A stretch of DNA of 64,000 nucleotides, taken from assembly GCA_041396585.1 (NCBI GenBank), contig JAWKYG010000004.1:341177-405176 (forward strand). Direction: 5' to 3'. This stretch comes from JAUIAI01 sp041396585. GTDB taxonomy: Bacteria; Pseudomonadota; Gammaproteobacteria; Burkholderiales; Burkholderiaceae_E. The position numbers were made by a program, and so were the translations under genes. The notes below the pieces were generated by a model. It did not search any database. It was not told the DNA's origin and saw only the letters and a program-made list of their open reading frames with translations. Below are positions 17,984-29,177 of the stretch, in pieces (position 1 is the stretch's first letter; the number at the start of each line of letters is the position of its first letter).

Positions 17984-20900
17984 ATGCAACAAGGCACCCT
18001 CAGTATTCGATTGATGGGCGGCTTCTCGGTCAGCACCGACGCCGGGTTGATCGCCTTCCCATCGTCCGGTCGATTGCGGGTATTGCTCGCGCTGCTGCTT
18101 CTGCCCGATGCCAGCGGGTGGGAAAGAGCGCAGCTCGCGCTCAGGCTATGGCCGGATTCCACGCCAGGCCAGGGCCGCACAAATCTGCGACGTGAATTGC
18201 ATCGGCTGGTCAGACTGGATCCCGCGATCGAGTGTCGCCTGAGCAGCCGTGGCTCACGGTTGCAATGGCAGTGGATGACCGGGGATTACTTCGACGTCGG
18301 ATCGTTTCGCGCCAACTATGAGCTAATCTCGCGCTGCGGCTCGCCGAGCGAGTGCCAAGGCGCCTTTCTCGCATGCATCGAACACACCCGCGGCGATTTC
18401 ATGCCCGGGCTGGACGACGAATGGATACAGCGGCAGCGCCAAGCGCTCGACGCACAACGCCGAAGCGCGCTTCGCCATGTGCTGCGAATCGCAGCCGAGA
18501 ACGGCGATGCCGAGCAGATCATCCAGGCGGCCACGCACCTGCTCCACGACGATGCCTGCGATGAACGGGCGGCAATGACCCTGATTCGACTGCACCAGGC
18601 GCGCGGCGAAACGGCGCTGGCGATGCGGGTCTATCGAGGCACCGAGCAGGCGTTGGCACGCGACCTTGGCATCGCGCCTTCCCTCGAACTGCGTTCGGCG
18701 TTCGAGGCGCTTCGCTCGGCGCCATTGTCGACACACTCGCAGACGCTCCTGCGCGTACCGAGGTCGTCTGCATCGGACGCGGCGAGGAAATGAGGGCTTG
18801 CAAGCGCACTGGCAGCTTGCCTGCCAGGGCGCACCGCGAATTGTCATTTTGGACGGCGAGGCCGGCATCGGAAAATCCTGCCTGATCAAGGCCTTTGCGC
18901 AGGCGCTCGCCGCCGAAGGCGGCCGCGTGCTCGTGTCGGAGAGCTTCCCGGGCGTGCAGCCGATCGCGCTTGGCGCGCTGCGCGCCTGGCTGGGTGTGAA
19001 GATGCCCTCGCCTGCCGACGCGGCCAGCCCTGACCAAGGCGCCCGCTTCGAGCCGCTCGCGCGTGCGCTCGAGTTGCGAAACGGCCCCACGCTGCTGATC
19101 CTCGATGATCTGCAGTGGGTGGATGCCGACTCGCTGGATGTCGTGCGCTTTCTCGCCCAGACTCAGCGCATGGCTCCCTGGATGATTCTCGCCGCGCGCC
19201 GCCTCGGTGAAGAGCCGCATGATCCGCGGCTGCCGTCGCTGCTCGATGATCTGGTGGCCACCGGCTTCGCCAGCACCATGAAGTTGTCCGGGCTTGCACC
19301 AGAAGCCGTCGAATCACTGATCGATGAGACGATTCATTGTCACCCTGCGGCTGGCCGCGCCCCACCGGATACTGGCCGGCTACGCTCGCTCGTTCACCGC
19401 TGGTCGGGCGGCAATCCGTTACACGTGCTCGAATGGACGCTGCTCGCGCTGCGGGAACCGGATCGGCCTGATGAGACGGTCCCAGAGCGCATCGAGGCTG
19501 TCGTCGCCGGCCGCCTGCGCGTGCTCTCGCTCGTGCAGCGACGCGTTCTCAACCTGATCGCCCTGGCCGGCGAACGCTTGTCCTTCGCGACATTGTCGGG
19601 CATCAGCGGGCTCACCGATGATGCCCTGGCCGCGACGATCGAATCACTGGAGCAACGCCGGCTGATCGCAGACGATCGCGGAGACGTCCGCGTTGCACAC
19701 GAGACGATCCGACGCGTGATCATCGCGGGGATCAGGCCCGTAAGACGGCGCGAGATGCAGCACAAGCTGGCCGAAACGATGGCCGCTGCGCTGGAGGACG
19801 GCGACGTCGATGGTGCGGCGCGCATTGCGGGCCACTTCAGCGCGGCGGCCAGGCACGCCGAAGCCACGCAATGGTTCGGACGCGCGGCGACCGATGCGCA
19901 GAGCCTTGGCGCCCATCGCGAGACCGTCCATTTGCTGCGCCGCGCCCTGGCAGAGCAGAGCCGCCTGCCGCAGACCGCTGCGCGTCATCAGCGAAGTGCA
20001 AGGCTGCTGCTTGGGATCGCGGCCAATGCACAGGTGCTCGAGGGCTTCCACTCGCCCACGCTGGTAGCCGCCTGTAACGAACTCGAGGCCTTGCTAGAGA
20101 AGATTGCGGACGCGACGACCCGCGTCCAGATCCTGAATCGCCTGCGCCAGCGATACTCGGTGCCCGGATCACTGTCGCGTGCGCTGGCACTGGCTGAGCG
20201 CGCCGCCCGCCTGGCCGGCCCACTGGGCATACCGATCTTCACCCTGGAGGCGGATCGCGCACTGGGCCAGACCTTACTGCATATGGGCCGCTATCCGCAG
20301 AGCGACCACCACTACGCTCTGGCGGCACGGACGCTCGAATCATCCGTCGCCACGGGCGCACTGGACGAAGACCAGTTCAGCTGGCCTGTGCACCAGCTCC
20401 ACAACGGCTGGGCTCTCGTGCAATGGATGCTCGGAAACGAACCTAGGCCCGCGCGTTGCTGCGTCGCTCCAAAGATCTGAGAAAGTTCGATAAGGATGTG
20501 TACAGCCGGGTGAATGCAGGCCGGGTACGCGCCATTGCCTTCGCGCTGATAGGCGATGAGCGGCAATTGCAGCAAGAGTGCCAGTGGCTGGAGGACGCAT
20601 GCTTCTTCAACCGGGAGATCACGGTCCCGGAACTGCCTGCGCATCGTGGCTGGATTCTGCTGCGCCACGGCGAGCCGACGGCAGGTCTGCGAATGATATT
20701 CACGGGTGTCAGGGCGATCCGTGATCAAGACGGCGGACTATTCCTGCCCTACTGGCTCGCCACGCTCGCGCAAGCCTGCCTAGAGGCCAAACGCCCGGCG
20801 CGCGCCCTGGGCGTGGTGAAACTCGCCCTGCACGGCGCAGAAGCCATCGATCAGCGCGGATTCGTCAGCGAGTTGTGGCGGATTCGCGCATTGGCGCTGG

Positions 20901-21076
20901 CCGGGCTCGGCGCCGAGCCGGTGGCGGTGGACGGCGCCTTGTCGCACGCGGCTGATCTGGCCCGCGAGTGCGGCGCCGAGGGCCTCCTGCGTCGGATCAT
21001 CCTGGATCGCAGGGCCGCCCCGGCTCCGCACGCTGTACGCAGGCCCCGAACGCCATCGGAACGCGCTCGCGCCTAG
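17984..21076 (+). pseudogene. Large BTAD-AAA-TPR transcriptional activator, three frameshifts
   Basis: The N-terminal winged helix plus BTAD domain (17984-18793) is intact: LSIRLMGGFSVSTDAG, LWPDSTPGQGRTNLRRELHRL and helical DYFDVGSFRANYELI. It continues in other frames into an AAA/STAND-type ATPase (Walker A DGEAGIGKS, Walker B LLILDDLQWVDADSLD) and a long TPR-like helical C-terminus to 21076. Breaks are near 18745, at GGG 18793-18796, and near 20450. Each is explained by one missing base, giving exactly 1032 codons. This is an SARP/AfsR-like architecture. It lies 33 bp upstream of two secreted-protein genes, which are its probable targets. Its ligand is unknown. Confidence 0.75.
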
Positions 21077-21109
21077 TCTCTTCGTTCCTCAATCGCCTGA
21101 AGGAACACC

Positions 21110-21799
21110 ATGAGACACATCGCCATTTCGCTGTTGCTTGCGGCCACCGTGACTGTCGCGGCCCCTGGGGCATCAGCGCAGCCGGTAGCGAGGCAACTTG
21201 TTCTGGATCTCACACTCGAGAAGATCATCGTTCCCGACGGGCTGGTATCGCCTGGTGCGCTAGCCGTTGGATCGACGCTCGAGGGCGTGGTGACATTCAG
21301 CGCTACGCCGGCATCCATCGAGGCCAGAGAGGTACTGCAACGCCGCGTCTATCCAGGGGGAGTCAGCGAGCTCCGACTACGCGGCACGATCGATGCCCGC
21401 GTCGAGAACTCGGAGATCATCCTGTATGAGGACCGAGTATCCATCGGTGTCACACCCTATGGCTGCGAGTGGAAGGAAAGTGTCGCGCCCGGACTGCCGT
21501 GCAACGACGCAGGGCAGATCACGCTACAGGCCGCCGGGTCAGAGCGCGCGGTGCCGTTTCGCCTCGCGTTCTACGCTTACCTGCTCGAGAGAAACCCAAC
21601 GGATCAGTTCCCGGCAACCGCGGATGGCGCGATCGAGATCTTCACGAATGCCGCGATCGCCAGCCCCGTAACGAAGATGATGCTGGGATTCGCCTCGGAC
21701 GAAACACGTCATCGCGAGGACTTCGGCCGATCGTTCTCGCCGCAGGCGGACTGGTTCAAGCTCATCCTCACGGTGAACAAGGTGCGTCAAGCCGACTGA
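21110..21799 (+). CDS. Secreted protein of unknown function (first of a similar pair)
   Basis: A 229-residue protein with a clear Sec signal peptide (MRHIAISLLLAATVTVAAPG, cleavage after ASA, about residue 23). The mature part is beta-rich (LVLDLTLEKIIVPDG, SELRLRGTID) and ends in FKLILTVNKVRQ. No catalytic motif is recognised. It starts 33 bp after the BTAD regulator gene. It shows weak overall resemblance to the product of the next gene, including a PGAL-x(2)-G segment near residue 47. Both may be periplasmic or extracellular beta-sandwich proteins; the role is unknown. Confidence 0.65.
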   Translation: MRHIAISLLLAATVTVAAPGASAQPVARQLVLDLTLEKIIVPDGLVSPGALAVGSTLEGVVTFSATPASIEAREVLQRRVYPGGVSELRLRGTIDARVENSEIILYEDRVSIGVTPYGCEWKESVAPGLPCNDAGQITLQAAGSERAVPFRLAFYAYLLERNPTDQFPATADGAIEIFTNAAIASPVTKMMLGFASDETRHREDFGRSFSPQADWFKLILTVNKVRQAD

Positions 21800-21921
21800 G
21801 CGAACGCCGGCCAGCACGGGTCCCTGCCAGGGATTCCCGGCTTACCGGCAAGCACTTCACAAGCCCGACCATTTGCAGCACCATCATGGGCATGGTCTGA
21901 CGACGTGCGGGAGAGACCGGC

Positions 21922-22569
21922 ATGAGACAACGAACATGGCGTGCCTGCGGTCTGCGAGCCTTTGGCGTCTTTCTGTTCACCTGTGCCGCAGCGCATTCGC
22001 AGCAGTCCCTTGCCGAGCCACAGCTGTTCTCCTTCACCGCCCGCCTGGAGCGAACCGGCGCCGAAAGCGCGTCGATGCCGGGCGCTCTTCGGGCGGGCAT
22101 GCTCGTGCCGGGAACCATCGAACTGCGCTCTGCATCACCGGAGCGCTACCGGCCTTCGGTGATGCAGAGCGGGCGCGCGTGGGCCAGGGCGCTGGCGCGC
22201 GTCAAGCTCGGGCCACCCTTCAATAGTGAGTTCGAAGGCGGCCTGGTCACGCAGGCCAACGGGCTGCTCACCTTTTCCAATGATCCATTGGGCGGCCGCG
22301 ACTACCGGGAGATCCTGGCCTCGTGGCGAGCCTCGGGCCCACCCATCCTCGGCCAGGCGGCGCAGGCATTCGGCCCGGCCGGCTTCGTCATCATGCAGCG
22401 CGGGCATCCGGATGAACAAGCGTCGCTGCCGAAGCTGCTCGAGGGCCTCGCCCAAGACGCCGACATGCTCGTGCGCTATCGCAGCGCAAAGGCCGATACA
22501 TCGACGCTGTCTTTCGTGTTCAAGGTCGGCAATCTGCGGCGCGCTCCGACAGCTTCACGCAACCACTAG
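21922..22569 (+). CDS. Secreted protein of unknown function (second of a similar pair)
   Basis: A 215-residue protein with a signal peptide (residues 12-28, FGVFLFTCAAAHSQQ). The mature sequence has the same layout as its neighbour at 21110: a beta-strand opening (LFSFTARLERTG), a PGALRAGMLVPGTIEL segment, and a final strand (LSFVFKVGNLR). No known domain is recognised. It is about 120 bp from its relative and in the same orientation. The pair plus the BTAD activator suggest an exported response system (inference). Confidence 0.65.
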   Translation: MRQRTWRACGLRAFGVFLFTCAAAHSQQSLAEPQLFSFTARLERTGAESASMPGALRAGMLVPGTIELRSASPERYRPSVMQSGRAWARALARVKLGPPFNSEFEGGLVTQANGLLTFSNDPLGGRDYREILASWRASGPPILGQAAQAFGPAGFVIMQRGHPDEQASLPKLLEGLAQDADMLVRYRSAKADTSTLSFVFKVGNLRRAPTASRNH

Positions 22570-22725
22570 CAAGGCACGCCGCGAGTTCCCCCGCCAGTAC
22601 AAGACCGCACTGCGGGCTGCTATCGGCTCACATGTCATGCTTTCCCGGATTTGGTAGCTCGCGTGATATCGCGAGCCGGCGTACGATCCGTGAGACCAGC
22701 GAAATCCTGCGCAAGCCCACGAAAT

Positions 22726-23726
22726 ATGAACATTCGAGACACCGCGACGCCGCCGCCCGCATCGGCCAACGTCGAGCGCTCTCGCGCGGCACTGGGCAGC
22801 ACCACGCGAACCCCGCAGTCCTTGATCGATGTCGCCAGCCGCTACCAGCACATCGGCGTGCGCCCGCGGATGCCGAACTTCGCAGCCTGGATCGACGGCG
22901 TTGCGCTGGATCGCCCGATCCCCGAGCCCATCCAGGCGGAGCTTCGCCAGGCCTTGTGGGATTTCGAGGTGATCTTCTTTGAACCACAGCGCATCAGCGC
23001 CGAGCAACATGTTGCCCTGGCCTCGGTGTTCGGTCAGGTATCGCCAGGCTCCTACTTCGAGCGATCACCCGAGCACCCGAATGTGGAGTTGATCAAGAAC
23101 GGGCCCGATCGGCCGCCGAACATCGATCGTTGGCATACGGACATCACCTGGCTGCAATATCCGGCGCTTGGCACGGTGATCCAAATCACCGAGATACCGC
23201 CCGCCAGCGGCAACACCTGCTGGGCCAGTACCAGCAAGGCATTCGAGGCGCTCTCGCCGGGGCTGCAAGCTATGTCGAGGGGCTGACTGCCACCCACACC
23301 TGGGAAATCAGTGTGTTTCGCGACGCCCTGGCCCGCCAGGGCGAGGCGCAGTTGTTCAATGCCCTGCGCGCATTTCCGCCGGTGCACCACCCGGTGGTCT
23401 TGCGGCATCCGGAGAACGGTCGAAAGTGCCTGTACATCAACCGGGCCTTCACCCGCCGCATCGACGACATCGACTATCGCGAGAGCGACGCCATGTTGCG
23501 GTTCTTGTCAGACTGGATCGCGCGGCCCGAGTTCATGATCAGCCATACCTGGGAGGCGCACGGCATTGCGGTCTGGGACAACCGATCCACACAGCACTAT
23601 GCCAATGCCGACTACTGGCCGCATCCGCGCGTGAACCGGCGGGTCACATTCGAAGACCCGCTTTCTCCGCAGGCGGGCATGAATGTGCACGACCTGATCA
23701 TGAACGGCAGGCCGATGGAACTCTGA
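22726..23726 (+). pseudogene. TauD/TfdA-family Fe(II)/2-oxoglutarate dioxygenase, one frameshift
   Basis: Non-heme iron dioxygenase of the TauD/TfdA type, 333 residues after one base is restored. The first frame has WHTDITW with His137 and Asp139 as iron ligands and AHPD-like surroundings (SPGSYFERSPEHP). The second frame, entered near 23265-23275 (GLQASYVEGLTATHTW), carries the third ligand in STQHYANADYW and the oxoglutarate-binding arginine region RVNRRVTFED. All catalytic residues survive, so the break is recent or a sequence error. The substrate may be a sulfonate, an aryloxyacid or another small acid. It is convergent with the CadC-like gene. Confidence 0.8.
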
Positions 23727-23748
23727 ACTCCCGGCAACCCGCCTCGAG

Positions 23749-25311
23749 TCACCCTGGCAGCCCAATTTGCTCCAAACCGCGCAGAAAGTACTGCATGGGC
23801 TCTCCGAGATACGGCAGTCGGCCCCGCACCGAGGTGCCGACTGAAAGTCGAGCGACAATTCGAGCAACTTTGCCGATGCCTCGGCAGTGTCTTCACCGAG
23901 TTCCGCCAAGGTCGGCGCCAGATACATATAGGACGGCCGAAAACGCGGCGCCCGTGCCGCACAGAGTTCCAGCGACGCACGCGCCGCGCGAAATGATCGC
24001 GCGAAATAATGGGCGCGACCACGATACATCTCGATTCGCGGCGGATAGAGCGGGTTGAGCCTGGTTGCCTTCTCCAACATCACGAGCGCCTCATCGGGCC
24101 GACCGGCGAACGTCAGCGCGTCGGCGAGGCTGGCATATGTTTCGGCACGGTTGCGATTGAATTCGAGAGCCCGCATGAGGGTCTCCAATGCCTCGGGAAC
24201 CTGACCCCGCCGCAATTGAACGCGACCAAGCAATTCCGCTGCCGCCGCCGATGTGGGATCCAACTCGATCGCGCGATTCGCAGCCTCTCCCGCATGGGCA
24301 AGCGCCTCGCCCCCTTCCCATTCAAGCGCATAGGCCCGGTAAAGACTTTGCCCGAGCTCGACATAAGCATCTGAATAGCCGGCGTCACTCGCGATGGCAC
24401 GTTCCGCGAACCGGCGTGCCGCCATCACCGAATCAAAGCACGGGGCATGAAACGACATGTCATTGGCCAGCAGAACCAGATCGTAGGACGAGTGTCGTGC
24501 AGCCGGCAGCTTCGCCACTCTCGCCGCCTCGACCGCCCGAACACTGCCAACCAGACGCGCTGAGATCTCGGTGACGACCTCGTCGCGGGCCGCGCATGAT
24601 TCGTTCACCGGCAGATCATAGGTTTCCGCCCAGACGATGCGGTCGCAATCCGCATCGAGCAAATCACGATGATGCGCAACCGGTCAGGCTCGTGGCGAAT
24701 CCTGCCGGCGAGTCGATAACGGTTGCCGTGCCGTGTCGCGCTCGGCGCTCCGTCTTCGTCATGCCTTTGGCTCGACCGACCGGCGATGACCGCCAACTCG
24801 GGAAAGCGACTCAGGTTCGTGATGATTTCATCGACGACAGTCTCGCCGATTCGACCGATCAGTTCCGGTTCGCCGAGAGTCGTGAACGGCACGACAATCA
24901 CCTGCGGCACGAAATCGATTCGCCGCGACAGGGCCTGGCTGAAGAGACACCTTCCGCATGCCCCGCCATTGCCGGCGTCACGATCTCAGCCGGCGTGACT
25001 CGCAGTGGCGCATCGAACACATACCCGCGCCGGGCAACCGTTCGGACCAGGGTCATCTCGCGGTCGTCGAGAACTCGCCGGATCTCGTGAATGCACCGCA
25101 CAAGTGAATCCTCGGTCACGACCGCATCGCCCCAGACTCGTTCGAGCAAGTCGTCCTTGGAGACCACGAGGCTCGCGCTCAGAAGAGCGGTCAGCACCGC
25201 CAACGATTTCGGCCGGACTCTGACGACCTGGGAGCCACACATGAACTTGCCTTTGGCCTCGTCCAGGATGAAGTGACCAAAGCTGAAGACTCGTGGTTGC
25301 GCACTGGACAT
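23749..25311 (-). pseudogene. CadC-like winged-helix regulator with TPR domain, three frameshifts
   Basis: The N-terminal OmpR/CadC-type winged helix is complete (residues 8-105: FSFGHFILDEAKGKF, LLSASLVVSKDDLLERVWG, VRCIHEIRRVLDD, VARRGYVFDAPL). The next frames carry the AAA-free TolB/adenylate-cyclase-like middle part (IVVPFTTLGEPE, IITNLSRFPELAVIAG) and TPR repeats (ALAHAGEAANRAIELDPTS; RPDEALVMLEKATRLNPLYPP). The family-like end FLRGLEQIGLPG is in a further frame, with the stop at 23749-23751. Three single-base deletions (near 24940, 24665 and 23845) restore exactly 522 codons. It is divergent from the TAXI transporter genes and may regulate them. Confidence 0.7.
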
Positions 25312-25547
25312 GACCGTACCTCGTTAAAAAGAGGGTGCGAGTTCTGCGTAGCGTCGGCGGGCGTTCACCGATTTGTCTTCAAAAGGTCGGGACAGGGACC
25401 CAATCACCGCACTAAGGTGCAGGCATCGGCAGATTCACGGCCTGACGATGACATCGACATCAGCGCCCGTGGTCTCACGAATTGCCCTGGCCACGGCCTA
25501 CTGCCGCAACTGCACGGACAGCATCCCAACCATAGGAGCGGATTGAC

Positions 25548-26591
25548 ATGGATAAGAAGCTTGTTTCTTGTCTCTTGGCTTGTTCATTGGTGACCTCGGC
25601 CGTGCAGGCCAAGGCCATCTTGAGCGCGGAAACGGCACCGCCGAACACCACTCCCGGCATCTCGATCATTGGCCTGGCCGAAGCAGCAGCCACAGCAGGC
25701 GTCGCGGACATTCAGGTGACGACCGGACAAACCCTGACTAACTCGGTATTGAACGTCGCACAAGGCTCGACCGACATCGCCGCGGCGCCATTTGCACTGC
25801 CCTTCATGTTGTCACGCGCGGTCGGGCCCTATGCCAAGCTCGGCCAGAAAAAGGGAGCGGCACTGGCGGCAAACCTCGCGGTCTTGTACACCTATCGGAT
25901 CTCCGTACACACCCTGTATGCCTATGATAGCGCCAGGATTTCAGGCTGGGGAGGGCTGAAGGGCAAGACCATCTTCAACGGCCCGCCACGAGGCGCCGCG
26001 CTAACAAGTGCGCGCATGTTGATCAAGGCGGTCGCCGGATTGGACGAGGGCACTGGTTACAAGGGCCTGCAGGTCAACCTTGGTCAGGCATTGACAACCA
26101 TACAAGACGGTTCTTCCGATGCCGTCGTGCTCGGCATGGCGTTCCCCGATCCGCGCATCACGGCAGCGCTATCCTCGGGCGCCATGACGATATGGTCGGT
26201 TCCGAAGGCCATTTTCGACAGTGACGCTTTTTCCGGCCTCACCAAGCTGCCTGGAAGCGTGCGCTTCAGCATCCCCATTGAGAAGATGGGATTTGGCGAG
26301 GGCGTGACCATCGTGTCCGAGGATGGCGTTTTTCGAGGTCCCGGCACCGTTGGCGGTGACGTCGTCAATGTCAGCATGGACTTCGAACTGGCCAAGGCGT
26401 TGACCGCGGCATTCATTGCCAGCATCGAACGCAGCTACCGTGCCAAAGCACCATACATGGCGAGCGCCGGCCACGGGGAGATCGATCCAGCCATAACCGA
26501 CATGTGCGGCAACAATCCGATCAAATACCACCATGGCGCCGTGGCCGCCTGGGAAGCAGCGGGATACGTCATTCCAGGCTGCGCGAAGTAA
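25548..26591 (+). CDS. TAXI-family TRAP solute-binding protein
   Basis: Periplasmic receptor of a TAXI-type TRAP transporter, 347 residues. It has a signal peptide (LVSCLLACSLVTSAVQA, cleavage around residue 22). The TAXI core is visible: TGQTLTNSVLNVAQGSTDIAAAPFALP, GGLKGKTIFNGPPRGAALTSARMLIKAVAGLD and DGSSDAVVLGMAFPDPRITAALSSGAM. The ATG follows a GGAGCGG ribosome site. It precedes the fused TRAP permease by 67 bp and is divergent from the CadC-like regulator. The substrate is unknown. The gene is intact within a stretch where many neighbours are broken. Confidence 0.88.
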   Translation: MDKKLVSCLLACSLVTSAVQAKAILSAETAPPNTTPGISIIGLAEAAATAGVADIQVTTGQTLTNSVLNVAQGSTDIAAAPFALPFMLSRAVGPYAKLGQKKGAALAANLAVLYTYRISVHTLYAYDSARISGWGGLKGKTIFNGPPRGAALTSARMLIKAVAGLDEGTGYKGLQVNLGQALTTIQDGSSDAVVLGMAFPDPRITAALSSGAMTIWSVPKAIFDSDAFSGLTKLPGSVRFSIPIEKMGFGEGVTIVSEDGVFRGPGTVGGDVVNVSMDFELAKALTAAFIASIERSYRAKAPYMASAGHGEIDPAITDMCGNNPIKYHHGAVAAWEAAGYVIPGCAK

Positions 26592-26658
26592 GCTGACCGC
26601 GTGTCCACGGGCGCCTGCCGGCATACGGCGCCCGGCCGGGGAAATCAGAAACGATGAG

Positions 26659-29036
26659 ATGACCGACACGCCAACAGTGGCGAGGCATTCAAGGGAAATG
26701 GGCGCACGGCTGAAATACCTGCTGGCTGTCCTGTTGGTGTTGATCGGCCTGGTCAATTCGACCCCCGGAATTCCGGCATACGACGAGCTGGCAGTTCGCA
26801 TTGTCGGAATCGACGGTGCGATTCCGCAACTTCGCCTACGAGTGGTTCTACCCGGCGATGTTCGCGCTCATGATGGTGATCGCTGCGCTGCATCATTCGA
26901 TGTGGCGCCATTGGCGAGATCGAGAGCCCCAAGTGCGCTGGTTGGGTCTGGCATTTGATGTTGCCTTGGTCGTGACCGCGCTTACCGTATCGATAACCTA
27001 CCTGGTCGAGATCGAGGCCATCTGCCTGATTGACCGCATCACCGGCGATCGCACGCTCCTGATCCAGCAAAGCCTCCGGGCCGCAACAGAACTCAACGCG
27101 GTGCTTGGCCTGCCCACGCCCACCACCGTGGACGACCCTCAGTGCGTGAACACAACGGGCCCATGGTTGGTATTGATCGTCGGGCTCGCGGTGGTGATCT
27201 TTCTGTCCTATAACGTCAGAGTCTGGGGCTTTCCCCTGGTGCTCGTCGCGATCCTCGTTGCGGGATACACGATCGCCACGGTCCTGGTCTGGTACTTCTT
27301 CGGCACCGAAAATATCGACAAGTACCTGGTGACAAAGCTGGCTGGCGAGCCACGCTCGCTGGCCGACGGACGCTCCAAGGTGCATGACATTCTGGTGAAC
27401 ACGTCCTCGGGTCTGCTGGGCAGTTCCTCGACATCATCCTGAACACGATCTTCCCTTACCTGGTGCTAGGCACGTTGTTCGGCGGCTCGGCCGGCGGTCG
27501 GTCCCTGATCAAGCTGGCATTTCGTTGGACACGCCGTCTGCGGGGCGGCCCTGCACACGCGGCGATCGTTGCATCGGCGATGTTCGGAACGATCTCGGGG
27601 GGCCCGATCATCAATGTCCTTTCCACGGGCAGGCTCACCATTCCGATGATGCTCCAACGGGGGTTTTCCAAGGTGTTCGCGGGAGGGTAGAAGCCGCGGC
27701 ATCCGCGGGCGGTGCCATCGTGCCGCCGGTGATGGGCGTGGCCGCCTTCGTACTTGCCTCGCTGACAGGCGTGCCATATGCCAAGGTGATGATCGCGGCG
27801 ATCATTCCCGCCCTCGCCTATTTTCTCTGCCTGTTTCTCACGGCAATGTTCGAGTCACGCAAACAGGATATGCGGGCGATTGGGGCCATCACCGAGGATA
27901 TGCGGCTGAGCCGACAGGACATTCTCAATCTGTTGGCGATTTTCGGCCCGATCCTGTTGATCCTTGGCTTGCTGCTGACCTCCAAGGATGCCATTGGCTG
28001 TGGCTGGCTCGACGGTCTGCTCGGCTCTGAGCGCACATTCACCGCCCAGGGTTGCACCGTACATTCATTGAGCACCATCCAGGTTCTGGTCCGCAATGCA
28101 GCCGGCGCGGCCGGGCCCGCAGGATGGTGGGCGGTCGCGTTGCTCCTGGTGCTGCTGTTTCTCGACCCCGAAGTACGCGCCCGGCCGCGGAAGATCCTGG
28201 ACGCGCTGGCCGAGGCCGGAGTGCTGATCGCCACGCTCTACCTGATGTTCCTGGCGATTTCTATCATCGACTTCTGTCTGCAACTGACGGGTCTGCCCGT
28301 CTTCCTTGCGCTCGACATCCTGTCGTGGCTGAACACACTGGATCTGGGCGCCGCCGGCTCGACCTTGTTCCAGCTCGTGGCGCTGTTCATGACCATGGCG
28401 TTGGCCGTTCTGCTCGGCATGGGCATGCCCGCGGTTCCGGCCTATATCAACGCGGCCTTGTTGATGGGGCCGGTGCTGGCGGGGCTTGGCATTTCAGTCT
28501 TCACCGCGCACATGTTCATCTTCTACTACGCGGTAGCGAGCGCGATCACGCCGCCGGTCGCGCTCGCGGCCTTCGCCGCCGCCTCGATCACGAAGGCCGA
28601 ACCGATGGCAACCGCAATCTCCGCGGTGAAGTCGGGGATCATCCTGTTCGTGGTTCCGTTCGTGTTCGCCTTTTACCCGCAACTCCTGCTGATCGATGCC
28701 GCCATCATTGACCCGCTGTCGCAGTCGGGTGGCTACCTGCCTGGCCATGAGGGGGCGAGATCCTGGCCGGGGTTCGTGCTGCTATCGGCCCGCCTGATGC
28801 TCGCCTTGTATCTGCTGTCATCGGCATTGGTGCGCTACGACCGACACCCACTTGCCGGTCGGGAGGTCGCGATGAGGTTGGCGCTGGCCGTGCTCGTCTT
28901 GATGCAAAGTGCGGCTCTGCATCTTCCCGCGGCAGCCGCCGCCTTGCTCCTGCTGACCCTCCATCGCGGTCCGCGAATTTCGCTTCTCACGGGACGCGCG
29001 CGGAGAACACCGACTTCAAAGGTCCTTCCCAGGTAG
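26659..29036 (+). pseudogene. Fused TRAP permease (4TM-12TM type) of the TAXI system, three frameshifts
   Basis: TAXI-type TRAP systems have the small and large permeases fused in one protein. Here they are present in four frame segments: MTDTPTVARHSRE...PAYDELAV; FAYEWFYPAMFALMMVIAALHHSMW and following helices; MLGTLFGGSAGGRSLIKLAF...GTISGGPIINVLSTG; and ASAGGAIVPPVMGVAAFVLASL to the end. Breaks lie near 26830 (one extra base), 27430 and 27685 (one missing each), restoring exactly 793 codons. Conserved GTISGGPIINVL and PPVALAAFAAASITKAEP signatures are kept. It follows the TAXI receptor in one operon. It is transport-dead if the frameshifts are real. Confidence 0.8.
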
Positions 29037-29177
29037 TTCACATGACGCGCTGCGGCCCGGATCAAGACCGCGAGAAGCGTCGCGATATTCGAGGCAGCCT
29101 CGATGAGCCATCCGATCCCTGGCCGCAGGCGAACCCCTCCGCCCTCAAACACTACCAGGAGAACGCCGCAACCTCGA

